Assembly (NCBI RefSeq): GCF_000016425.1
Contig: NC_009380.1
Coordinates: 4,778,144 to 4,842,143 of the forward strand
Reading direction: 5' to 3'
Origin: Salinispora tropica CNB-440
Lineage (GTDB): Bacteria > Actinomycetota > Actinomycetes > Mycobacteriales > Micromonosporaceae
DNA length: 64,000 nucleotides
In this document: piece by piece, positions 35,924 to 43,780 of the stretch
Layout: each line of letters starts with the position of its first letter
Position numbering within the stretch: position 1 is the stretch's first letter
Notes under the pieces: model-generated
Seen by the model: only the letters and a program-made list of their open reading frames with translations
Told to the model about the DNA's origin: nothing
Databases searched by the model: none
Position numbers and translations under genes: made by a program

Positions 35924-37246
35924 TCATCCTGCCTGGTCGGTTGGCCTGAAGGAGACGTATCCGATCTGCCGGCCCTCACCGATGATGATGCCGTTCGCTC
36001 CGACCGCGAGCGCGTTCGCTGCCGTACGGAGGTTCGCCAGTTCAGCCCCGGTACGCGGATCGAGCGCGACGAGCCGGGATGGCTCCTGTTCGGCGATGAC
36101 CGCCGCGGACGGGGTGAGCACCACCCTCGGCTCCTCCTCGGCGGGGCGGCTCCACCGGGTTTCGCCGCTGGCCAGGTCACGGGCGGAGACCGAGCGCTTG
36201 TCGGCCGCGCGGACCAGGGCGTACCGATCATCAATGGCGACGATCTTCGTGCCTGGGTCGGTAACCAGCAGCAGCCGGCCGTCATAGGCGTCGAGGACCG
36301 CCTGCTTGCCGTCCGGCGACACCCCGATCAGCACACTGCGGGCGCCCAGCGGGTCCCGGCGCTGGGCGCAGCCGATGGCGTCGGCGGTGCCGAAGTTGAC
36401 GCCCGACCGCTGCCAGGTTTCCCGCCCGGCCAACGGGTCCCACCCCGAGACGGCGTAGAGACAGTTGCCCTCCTCGGAGCGGGCGGTGAGCCGCAGCATC
36501 CGGCCGCCGACCACCGACAGCCGCTCGTCGCGACCGGGCTCGATGTCGACGAGCACCCGTCCGGTCGCGGTGTCCAGCACGTGCACGCGACCGTCGACCG
36601 GAAACCCGAGTAGCCCGGGCACCGGCTCCGGCCCGGAGATCTCGTTGTCGATTCGGACGGCTTCGATCCGGCGGGTGTCGAGCAGCCCGGGGTTGTCGCC
36701 GAGCAGCCCACTGCGGACCCCGGGCAGATACGCCGTCCACAGCGGAGTGTCACCGTCGGGATCCCAGGCGTGCAACGTGCAGTCGGTGGGGGCGGGGCAG
36801 CGCGCGTCGAGCAGCAGGTTCTGCCAGGTCCAGACCGCGACCGCCTCGCTGTCCCGCCGCCGGGTGGCACCGGTGACGGGGTCGAGCACCTCGTACCCCC
36901 GGGTGAGCAGCTTGCCGACAACGACGACGGCGTCCTGGCCCACACCGGCGACCGCCGACCAGTCGGCCTTGCGCTTCCAGAGCGGGCTGCCGTCGGCGAG
37001 CCGTACCGCCTCCACCCGGGTGCGCTGCTCGACCACGACGGCCTCACCGGCGACGGTGACGCTGCGCGGGGTGCCACCGACGCGTTGCTGCCAGACCACG
37101 CCCGGCCCGGCGATCGGGGCGCTGCGGTTCACCCAGTCCCACACGCCGGGAAACGGGTTCCAGACACCGCTCACCGAGAGCACGACAACCGTCACGAGCC
37201 CGAACAGCAACCACCCCGGTTTACCAAGGCCGCGCCCCTTCGCCAC
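35924..37246 (-). CDS. Membrane-anchored PQQ-like beta-propeller protein
   Basis: A 440-residue protein from GTG 37246. A positively charged start (MAKGRGLGKPG) and one hydrophobic helix (WLLFGLVTVVVLSVSGVW) anchor it. The rest is a beta-propeller of PQQ-like blades with recurring W-x-x-x and D-x-x-T-G-x patterns (LDPVTGATRR, LDTATGRVLVDI, LDPRTGAELAN). No PQQ or metal ligands are conserved, so it is probably a scaffold or sensor outside the membrane. Longer starts up to 37297 exist but add only a low-complexity arginine and glycine run. A second protein of the same type lies at 43781-45031. Confidence 0.8.
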   Translation of the reverse strand: MAKGRGLGKPGWLLFGLVTVVVLSVSGVWNPFPGVWDWVNRSAPIAGPGVVWQQRVGGTPRSVTVAGEAVVVEQRTRVEAVRLADGSPLWKRKADWSAVAGVGQDAVVVVGKLLTRGYEVLDPVTGATRRRDSEAVAVWTWQNLLLDARCPAPTDCTLHAWDPDGDTPLWTAYLPGVRSGLLGDNPGLLDTRRIEAVRIDNEISGPEPVPGLLGFPVDGRVHVLDTATGRVLVDIEPGRDERLSVVGGRMLRLTARSEEGNCLYAVSGWDPLAGRETWQRSGVNFGTADAIGCAQRRDPLGARSVLIGVSPDGKQAVLDAYDGRLLLVTDPGTKIVAIDDRYALVRAADKRSVSARDLASGETRWSRPAEEEPRVVLTPSAAVIAEQEPSRLVALDPRTGAELANLRTAANALAVGANGIIIGEGRQIGYVSFRPTDQAG

Positions 37247-37324
37247 CGGGACACGGTAGCCGCCCACCCCGCCGGCCGCACCCCGCCGCGCCCGCACCCG
37301 GCACGCGCGGCCGCGCTCCGCCCG

Positions 37325-38569
37325 CTAAGGCAGAATTCCCGCCTCAACCGTTGCCGGTGGCGGGGCCAGAATCCGCCAGAGCGTCACCGTTGCGGCGAGC
37401 GACGCAACCCCGGCCAGCGCCATCACGATGCCGGGCGTGACCAGTTCGGTCAGCGCTCCGCCGGCTGCGGCAGCCAGCCCCTGCACCGCCATCAGGCCGG
37501 TGCCCAGCAACCCGAAGGCCTGCCCCCGGCGGGACTCCGGCACCGCGTCGAGAAAACGCCGGGCCAGCCCGAGCTGGTAGGAGAAGCCGGCGGTCGCGAT
37601 CGTGAGCAACGCCGCCGCCGACCACAGGCCGGGCCGGGTCACGAAGGCCAACATCGGCACGCCGAGCAGCAGCGCCAGCCACGGAGTCAACGCCTCCCGA
37701 CGGGCCGGCGCGACGAACCGCCCGACCAGCAGGTCGCCGACGAGCATCCCGAACGCGGCGGCCATCAACAGGATGCCGGCGCTGGCCTCCGCGTCCAGCC
37801 CGGCCGCGTACGGCACCGCGACACCCTCGGCCCCGACCAGCAGCGAACCGGGAATCCACTGCGCCAGCAGCAGGCCCCGCACCCTCCGGTCGGCGAGCAG
37901 CGCGCGGTTGACCCGCCAGGTCTCCCCGATGGCGTTTCCGGTGACCGCGCTTCCGGTGGCCCCACCCACCCGCGGCGCCCGCGGTGCCAGCCCGACCCGG
38001 GCCAGCAGGGCGGCGAGGAGACACGTGGCTGCCGTGAGCCAGAGGGCACCGTACGGCCCGACCAGCCCGAGCAGCAGACCGCCGAGGGCGAACCCGGCCA
38101 CCTGGGTGCCGCCGGCCGCAATGGTGAGCACCGACCGCCCCAGCACGTACGCGTCGCCCTGCAACACCTCCGGCAGCAACGCGCTGCGGGCGGCGCTGCT
38201 GACCGGGGCGAGGAGTCCGACGACCGCGACCAGGCCGAGCATGGCCGCCGGGGAGAGCACGCCGAGCGCGAGCACCACCACCGTGGCGAGCCGGAACAGG
38301 TCATAGCCGACGATGAGCAGCCGAGGCGGCCACCGGTCGGCGAGGGCCAGCAGGAACACCCCGCCGACCGCGTGTGGCAGGAACCCGGTCACGTACGCCA
38401 ACGCGGCGAGCAGCCCGGAGCCGGTGCGCTCGTAGATCAACACGGACAACGCGAGCATCTTCACCGTCTCGCCGATCATGAACACGCTGTAGCTGCCGAA
38501 GAGCACCCGGAACTCGGCGACGGCGAAGACATCCCGGAAGGTGACGGGACGGGAGTCGGTGACGATCAT
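37325..38569 (-). CDS. MFS transporter
   Basis: A 414-residue major facilitator with twelve predicted helices. Landmarks are the loop 2-3 motif in LADRWPPRLLIVGYDLFRL, the long central loop near residues 185-205, and LGVPMLAFVTRPGLWSAAALLTIATAGFSYQLG in the second half. Exporters of this type (MFS_3, macrolide or multidrug-like) often sit beside an ArsR/MarR repressor, as here, divergent with a palindrome between. It probably exports drugs or metabolites; the substrate is unknown. Start ATG 38569 has no strong ribosome binding site; a TTG at 38590 is an alternative. Confidence 0.87.
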   Translation of the reverse strand: MIVTDSRPVTFRDVFAVAEFRVLFGSYSVFMIGETVKMLALSVLIYERTGSGLLAALAYVTGFLPHAVGGVFLLALADRWPPRLLIVGYDLFRLATVVVLALGVLSPAAMLGLVAVVGLLAPVSSAARSALLPEVLQGDAYVLGRSVLTIAAGGTQVAGFALGGLLLGLVGPYGALWLTAATCLLAALLARVGLAPRAPRVGGATGSAVTGNAIGETWRVNRALLADRRVRGLLLAQWIPGSLLVGAEGVAVPYAAGLDAEASAGILLMAAAFGMLVGDLLVGRFVAPARREALTPWLALLLGVPMLAFVTRPGLWSAAALLTIATAGFSYQLGLARRFLDAVPESRRGQAFGLLGTGLMAVQGLAAAAGGALTELVTPGIVMALAGVASLAATVTLWRILAPPPATVEAGILP

Positions 38570-38606
38570 TCGAGCAAGTGTGGGGAGCAATCCGGCGGCG
38601 ACCTAT

Positions 38607-38628
38607 CCTTTCGTTCACCAACGAAAGG
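38607..38628. promoter_or_regulatory. Palindromic operator between MFS and ArsR-type genes
   Basis: CCTTTCGT (38607-38614) and ACGAAAGG (38621-38628) form a perfect 8-base inverted repeat with a six-base spacer. The right arm overlaps the ribosome binding site (AAAGGAG) of the ArsR-type gene, and the left arm lies within 40 bases of the MFS start. A bound dimer would block translation start of one gene and the promoter of the other, the usual layout for an autoregulated repressor. Confidence 0.65.
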
Positions 38629-38634
38629 AGCGGC

Positions 38635-39624
38635 ATGCGAATCGAGGTGACCTCGGCGGACGTGGCGGTGAGCCGATACGCCATCTCGCCGCTCGGGGAG
38701 GCGATGTCGGCGCTGCGGCTCTGCGCCGGGCAGAACACGGTCACCGGGCTGACCCCGTGGGTGACGCGGACCCGTCCCACGTTCGAGCAGCTGCGGCGAA
38801 CCGTGCCGGCGGTCGACGCGCTGCTGGCGTTACAGCGTCGAGGCGCGTACAACGCGGACTTCATCCAACCGCCACCGGACGGCACGGCGCGGGAGTTCGC
38901 CGACGAACTCGCCCTGGTCCGGGCTACTCCGCTGGCGCGGGCCCGCGCCGAATTGGCCCGCAACCTCGCCGGCCACCGAACCCCACCGGCGGGCGCCCGT
39001 CGCATCTACGACTCGCCGGAGGTGGTGGACCGGCTCGCCGACGGGATCGAAGCGGCCTGGGCCACGCTGGTCGAGCCGGAGTGGCCGCGGCTGCGCGCCG
39101 TCCTGGAGCGGGACCTGCTGTACCGGGCCGGGCGGCTGCTCGCGTACGGCTGGGGCGCGGCGGTCGCGGACCTGGACCCACGGCTGCGCTGGATTCCGGG
39201 CCCGGCGGTCGGCTTTCTCGACATCGCCGACCGGGACCCGCGGACGTACTCGCTGACCGGGCGCGGAATGCTCTTCGTCCCCACCGTCTTCGGCGCCCTG
39301 ATGAGCTACGTCGAGCAGCCCGGGCCGTACGCGATCGTCTACCGGGCCGCCGGGGTCGCCGAACTACTCGGGTCCCCCGACCCGGCCCGGCCGGTGGACG
39401 CGCTGGACCGGCTGGTCGGTCGGGCCCGCGCGACGGTGCTGCGCGCCCTGGCGGCCCCCGCGACGCCCAGTCAGCTCGTCGCGCAACTCGGTCTGAGTCT
39501 GGGCGGCGTCGGCGACCACCTGGCGGTGCTGCGCGAGGCCGGCCTGGTGACCCGCGCTCGCGCCGGCCGGACGGTCCGCTACCGCCGCACCTCGCTGGGG
39601 GACGCGCTCGCCGAGAACGGCTGA
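38635..39624 (+). CDS. ArsR family regulator with N-terminal DUF5937 domain
   Basis: A 329-residue protein. The N-terminal ~230 residues (VSRYAISPLGEAMSALRLCAG, WVTRTRPTFEQLRR, RRGAYNADFIQPPP) match the DUF5937-type ligand domain common in actinobacteria. The winged helix is at the C-terminus (TVLRALAAPATPSQLVAQLGLSLGGVGDHLAVLREAGLVTRARAGRTVRYRRT). ATG 38635 has AAAGGAG upstream. It is divergent from an MFS exporter with a palindrome in between and is its likely repressor. Its last 46 bases overlap the 3' end of the convergent Lrp gene. Confidence 0.87.
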   Translation: MRIEVTSADVAVSRYAISPLGEAMSALRLCAGQNTVTGLTPWVTRTRPTFEQLRRTVPAVDALLALQRRGAYNADFIQPPPDGTAREFADELALVRATPLARARAELARNLAGHRTPPAGARRIYDSPEVVDRLADGIEAAWATLVEPEWPRLRAVLERDLLYRAGRLLAYGWGAAVADLDPRLRWIPGPAVGFLDIADRDPRTYSLTGRGMLFVPTVFGALMSYVEQPGPYAIVYRAAGVAELLGSPDPARPVDALDRLVGRARATVLRALAAPATPSQLVAQLGLSLGGVGDHLAVLREAGLVTRARAGRTVRYRRTSLGDALAENG

Positions 39625-40145
39625 GTGCACCCGGTGGCCTCCGCAGCCGTCGGTGCCGTTCCCCGCAGCGCGGAGCGGAGCAGGGGAAGAACCCGGTGTG
39701 GGATCTGCTCGGCCAGGGCGATGATTGTGGAGGCGCGGCGGATGCTCTCGTGCGACACGATCTGGTCGATCACCCGTTGCAGGTCGGCGTTGGAACGGGC
39801 CACGATCCGGCAGAGCAGGTCACCGGAGCCGGTGATGGTGTGCGCCTCGAGCACCTCCGGGATCGCCGCCAGGTGGGCGACGACCGGATCGCGCCCGTGT
39901 CGTTGGCTGATCTCCAGAGTGACGAAGCTGGTCACCCCGAAACCGACAGCGGCCGGGGACACCGCGGGGCCGAACCCGTCGATCACCCCTCGCGCGACCA
40001 GCTTGTCCAGCCGCGCCTGCACGGTGCCCCGGGCCACCCCGAGGCGACGGGAGCACTCCAGCACTCCGATCCGCGGCTCCTCGGCGAAGAGCTCGATCAG
40101 GCCAACGTCGAGGCCGTCCAGCTGGACAGCATGACCAGTGTTCAT
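39579..40145 (-). CDS. Lrp/AsnC family transcriptional regulator
   Basis: A 188-residue regulator. The helix-turn-helix is in DVGLIELFAEEPRIGVLECSRRLGVARGTVQARLDKLVARGVI (about 12-55), and the RAM/Lrp effector domain follows from 70 to 145. It is a little longer than the usual 150 because of a C-terminal tail (from about 155) that overlaps the convergent ArsR-type gene by 46 bases. It is divergent from the 4-hydroxyphenylpyruvate dioxygenase gene and so is the likely controller of tyrosine breakdown, with an aromatic amino acid as possible effector (inference). Confidence 0.9.
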   Translation of the reverse strand: MNTGHAVQLDGLDVGLIELFAEEPRIGVLECSRRLGVARGTVQARLDKLVARGVIDGFGPAVSPAAVGFGVTSFVTLEISQRHGRDPVVAHLAAIPEVLEAHTITGSGDLLCRIVARSNADLQRVIDQIVSHESIRRASTIIALAEQIPHRVLPLLRSALRGTAPTAAEATGCTQPFSASASPSEVRR

Positions 40146-40299
40146 GGGTACGGACCCTACCGCTTGTGCAACCTGACCAGCCTGATCAACAACAGTTGCC
40201 CAGTGACCGGGAGCACAGCGATATTCACGGGAAGAGCACGGCACTGACGGAACACGGCTGTGGCCCACCAGGCCGGCCGGTACGCGAGGGAGGGCCACC

Positions 40300-41505
40300 A
40301 TGACCCAGGCGATCGACCGACCCCAGACGAGTGACGAGGTCGACGCCGACCTGCTGGTCGGCGCCGTTGACCACGACATCAGCCACGACCCGTTCCCGGT
40401 CAAGGGTCTCGACCACGTGCAGTTCCTGGTCGGCAACGCCAAGCAGGCCGCGCACTACTACTCCACCGCCTTCGGCATGACCTGCGTGGCCTACCGGGGG
40501 CCGGAGCAAGGCTACCGGGATCACGCTCAGTACGTGCTGACCAGTGGTTCGGCCCGCTTCGTCCTCACCGGCGCGGTCCGCCCGGACGCGGCCGGTGCCG
40601 AGCAGGTCGCCCGGCACAGCGACGGGGTCTGCGACATCGCGCTGGAGGTCCCCGACGTTGACGCGGCGCACGCGCACGCCATCGCCCAGGGCGCGATCAG
40701 CCTTGCTGAGCCGTACGAGGTCAGCGACGAACACGGCACGGTCCGGCTCGCCGCCATCGCCACGTATGGTGACACCCGCCACACCCTGGTGGACCGCTCC
40801 CGCTACCACGGCCCGTTCCTACCCGGCTACGTCGCCCGCCGACCGATCGTCGACCGCCAGCCAATGATCGACGCTGGCGTCCAGCCGAAGCGCTTCTTCC
40901 AGGCGATCGACCACGTCGTCGGCAACGTCGAGCTGGGTCGCATGGACGAGTGGGTCGAGTTCTACCAGCGGGTGATGGGCTTCACCAACATGGCGGAGTT
41001 CGTCGGCGACGACATCGCCACCGACTACTCGGCGCTGATGAGCAAGGTCGTCGCCAACGGCACCCGGAAGGTGAAGTTTCCGCTCAACGAGCCGGCGGTC
41101 GCCCGGAAGAAGTCGCAGATCGACGAATACCTGGACTTCTACCAGGGCCCCGGGGCCCAGCACATCGCGGTGGCCACCAACGACATCCTGGCCAGCGTGG
41201 ACGCGATGCGCGCGGCAGGCGTGGACTTCCTGGACACCCCCGACTCGTACTACGACGACCCGGAGCTGCGGGCCCGGATCGGCGAGGTCCGGGTTCCGAT
41301 CGAGGAGCTGAAGGCCCGCCGGATCCTGGTCGACCGGGACGAGGACGGCTACCTGCTCCAGATCTTCACCAACCCGGTGCAGGACCGCCCGACCGTCTTC
41401 TTCGAGCTGATCGAGCGACACGGCTCGCTCGGCTTCGGCAAAGGCAACTTCAAGGCGCTCTTCGAGGCCATCGAGCGGGAGCAGGACAAGCGCGGCAACC
41501 TGTGA
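40300..41505 (+). CDS. hppD: 4-Hydroxyphenylpyruvate dioxygenase
   Basis: A 401-residue non-heme iron dioxygenase that converts 4-hydroxyphenylpyruvate to homogentisate with O2, the second step of tyrosine catabolism. Two vicinal-oxygen-chelate domains are visible. The C-terminal one carries the iron triad: H205 in AIDHVVGN, H288 in PGAQHIAVAT and E369 in VFFELIER. The N-terminal domain (about 35-165) is non-catalytic. It has the length and blocks of HPPD rather than of hydroxymandelate synthase, though that relative should be ruled out by tree. A 15-base hairpin follows the stop. An Lrp-type regulator is divergent. Confidence 0.93.
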   Translation: MTQAIDRPQTSDEVDADLLVGAVDHDISHDPFPVKGLDHVQFLVGNAKQAAHYYSTAFGMTCVAYRGPEQGYRDHAQYVLTSGSARFVLTGAVRPDAAGAEQVARHSDGVCDIALEVPDVDAAHAHAIAQGAISLAEPYEVSDEHGTVRLAAIATYGDTRHTLVDRSRYHGPFLPGYVARRPIVDRQPMIDAGVQPKRFFQAIDHVVGNVELGRMDEWVEFYQRVMGFTNMAEFVGDDIATDYSALMSKVVANGTRKVKFPLNEPAVARKKSQIDEYLDFYQGPGAQHIAVATNDILASVDAMRAAGVDFLDTPDSYYDDPELRARIGEVRVPIEELKARRILVDRDEDGYLLQIFTNPVQDRPTVFFELIERHGSLGFGKGNFKALFEAIEREQDKRGNL

Positions 41506-41510
41506 CAGCC

Positions 41511-41560
41511 GGTGGTTGGCGGCCCGCCCGGTGGCCGCCACGGCCGGGCCGCCAACCACC
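41511..41560. terminator. Terminator hairpin after hppD
   Basis: A perfect 15-base stem (41511-41525 with 41546-41560) with a 20-base inner sequence that can itself pair in part lies five bases after the hppD stop. The next gene starts at 41604 with its own ribosome binding site, so this probably ends the hppD message. Confidence 0.75.
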
Positions 41561-41603
41561 GTCGTTAAGGTGTCCAGGTGAGCGAGCAGAACGAGGTGAC
41601 GCG

Positions 41604-42545
41604 GTGAGCGTCGCACCTGGCTGGTATCTGGACCCGGCCGACCCGGACACCCGGCGGTACTGGGACGGCGAGGGTTGGCTCGGCGCGCCCATCCCGGCCG
41701 AGGCCACACCCCCGGCGGGCCCGCCGCCGCCCGAGCCCGAGCCCGAGCCCGAGCCGGCTACCCGTGCCGACGAGCCCGGCCCGTCCGCCGGCCAGCCGTC
41801 CGCCGGCCAGCCGTCCGCCGCTGCGGGGCACCACGCCGCGTCCGGGTCCGGCACCCCGCCGCCGGGGTACGGGCCCCCACCGGGCGGCCCGCATCCGGGG
41901 CCTGCCGGTGGGCCACCACCCGGCGCGCCGTACCCGACCTGGCCGGGCCAGCAGCCCGAGCCCCGTCCGCACGGGCTGCCGCTGGCCGGGTTGGGAGCCC
42001 GACTGGTAGCTCGCCTCATCGACATCGCCGTCGTCCTCGCGCTGAACGTGGTGGTGAACTTCTGGTTCGTGTGGCAGTACATCCAGCAGATGTCCCCACC
42101 CATCGCCGAGGCCTGGCGCCGGATCATCGACCAGGACACCACCACCGAGCCCCTACCGGCGGCGGGTGACCAGGCCGGCGGCCTCCAGATCGCGATTCTG
42201 TTGATCGCCACGGCGCTCTGGATGGCCTACGAGGTGCCGTCGATGGCCAGCCGCGGGCAGACCTTCGGCAAACGGGTGATGGGCCTCCAGGTGCTACCGG
42301 TGAGCGCCGCCGCCCCGCTGGGCTTCGGGCGGGCGCTGCGCCGCTGGAACACGCTCGGCCTACCCACCCTGCTCTGGTTCTGCTGCGTCGGCTTCCTGTT
42401 GCAGCTCATCGACTCACTCTCACCGCTGTTCGACCGTCCGCTCCGGCAGGCCCTGCACGACAAGCGGGCGCAGACCGTGGTGGTTCAGCTACCCCGCACC
42501 CCTGTCCCGAAAGACCGCCCCGCACCCCCGGGAGACACCCCATGA
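41604..42545 (+). CDS. DUF2510/RDD family membrane protein
   Basis: A 313-residue protein. The start (APGWYLDPADPDTRRYWDGEGW, 4-25) is a DUF2510 motif. A long disordered Pro/Glu/Gly linker (about 35-130) precedes the RDD domain (LAGLGARLVARLIDIAVVLALNVVVN, then about three helices and GQTFGKRVMGLQVLP, RPLRQALHDKRAQTVVV). RDD proteins are small membrane proteins, some of them cation or proton antiporters, most without known function. GTG 41604 has GAGGTGA at proper distance. Its stop overlaps the ATG of the aminotransferase gene (ATGA), so the two are co-translated. Confidence 0.85.
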   Translation: MSVAPGWYLDPADPDTRRYWDGEGWLGAPIPAEATPPAGPPPPEPEPEPEPATRADEPGPSAGQPSAGQPSAAAGHHAASGSGTPPPGYGPPPGGPHPGPAGGPPPGAPYPTWPGQQPEPRPHGLPLAGLGARLVARLIDIAVVLALNVVVNFWFVWQYIQQMSPPIAEAWRRIIDQDTTTEPLPAAGDQAGGLQIAILLIATALWMAYEVPSMASRGQTFGKRVMGLQVLPVSAAAPLGFGRALRRWNTLGLPTLLWFCCVGFLLQLIDSLSPLFDRPLRQALHDKRAQTVVVQLPRTPVPKDRPAPPGDTP

Positions 42546-43645
42546 CCGACAACGGACGACGCCGGTCGGCGCCCCGGCTCACCCGCGCCGACCTGGACGT
42601 ACTGCCCAGCTACGTACCGGGGCGCAGCCCGGCCGACCTGGCCCGCGAACTGGGCCTGCCCGAGGCGATCAAACTGGCCAGCAACGAGGTGCCGTACGGA
42701 CCACTGCCCGGTGTGGTGGCGGCGGTCACCGAGGCCGCCACGAGTGCCCACCGATACCCGGACATGGGTGTGGTGGCGCTGCGCGAGGCCCTCGCCGAGC
42801 AGTACGCGGTGGACGCCGAGCGGATCGCCACCGGCTGTGGTTCGGTGGCGCTCGCCGATCACCTGGTCCGGGCCACCTGCATGCCCGGTGACGAGTTGCT
42901 CTACTCCTGGCGCTCGTTCGAGGCGTACCCGATCATCGCGGCGACCAACGGCGCGACCAGCGTACGGGTCAGCAACGACGGCGGGCACGGGCACGACCTG
43001 ACCGCGATGGCCGCCGCTATGACCGACCGCACCCGGATGGTCCTGGTATGTAACCCGAACAACCCCACCGGCACCGCGGTACACCGAGCCGAGCTGGAGC
43101 GCTTCCTCGACGTGGTCCCGGACGACGTACTGGTGGTCATCGACGAGGCCTACCGGGAGTTCGTCACCGACCCGGAGGTGCCGGACGGCCTCAGCTATCG
43201 GGACCGACCGAACGTGGCGGTGCTACGGACCCTGTCGAAGGCCTGGGGCCTGGCCGGGCTGCGGATCGGCTTCCTGGTCGCCCAGCCGGAGGTGGCTGCC
43301 GCCATCCGCAAGGTGGTCACGCCCTTCTCCGCCAGCGTGGCCGCGCAGGCCGGCGCGCTGGCGGCCCTCACCCAGGCCGACGAGGTGCGGCGGCGCTGCG
43401 CTCTGGTCGTGGCCGAGCGGGGCCGGGTCACCGAGGCGATACGCAAGCTGGTCCCGGACGTACCGACCAGCCAGGCCAACTTCGTCTGGCTACCCCTGGG
43501 CGACCAGGCGGTGGAGTTCGGTCGGGCGTGCGAGTCGCGCGGCGTGATCGTACGGCCCTTCCCCGGCGACGGAGTCCGGGTCACCATCGGGACCCCGGCC
43601 GAGAACGACGCCTTCCTCGCCGCGGCGGAGGCCGCGCTCGGCTGA
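42542..43645 (+). CDS. Aromatic-type aminotransferase (HisC/Pat family, PLP-dependent)
   Basis: A 367-residue class I/II aminotransferase resembling histidinol-phosphate and aromatic aminotransferases. It contains KLASNEVPYGP (44-54), NPNNPTG (171-177), the DEAYREF block and the PLP lysine K233 in LSKAWGLAGLRIG. Length and the HPPD, fumarylacetoacetase and homogentisate dioxygenase nearby favour an aromatic aminotransferase that makes 4-hydroxyphenylpyruvate from tyrosine; true HisC activity cannot be excluded. The gene is coupled to the RDD gene by a four-base overlap. Confidence 0.87.
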   Translation: MTDNGRRRSAPRLTRADLDVLPSYVPGRSPADLARELGLPEAIKLASNEVPYGPLPGVVAAVTEAATSAHRYPDMGVVALREALAEQYAVDAERIATGCGSVALADHLVRATCMPGDELLYSWRSFEAYPIIAATNGATSVRVSNDGGHGHDLTAMAAAMTDRTRMVLVCNPNNPTGTAVHRAELERFLDVVPDDVLVVIDEAYREFVTDPEVPDGLSYRDRPNVAVLRTLSKAWGLAGLRIGFLVAQPEVAAAIRKVVTPFSASVAAQAGALAALTQADEVRRRCALVVAERGRVTEAIRKLVPDVPTSQANFVWLPLGDQAVEFGRACESRGVIVRPFPGDGVRVTIGTPAENDAFLAAAEAALG

Positions 43646-43671
43646 CGCACCATCCACCCGCCGGCCCGCGA

Positions 43672-43732
43672 CCTGCTCGGCCCGCTGTCGACCTGGCGCC
43701 CCGCTGTCAGGGTTGACAGCGGGCCGAGCAGG
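43672..43732. terminator. Large convergent-gene hairpin with an alternative inner hairpin
   Basis: An 18-base perfect stem (43672-43689 with 43715-43732) spans a 25-base loop. Inside, CCCGCTGTCA (43700-43709) can instead pair with TGACAGCGGG (43714-43723), forming a shorter hairpin that excludes the large one. It lies between the convergent aminotransferase and propeller genes and should end both transcripts. Confidence 0.75.
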
Positions 43733-43780
43733 TTGGTGCCGACGGTTTGACGGCGGCAGATCGGGCTGGCGGCGGACGAG

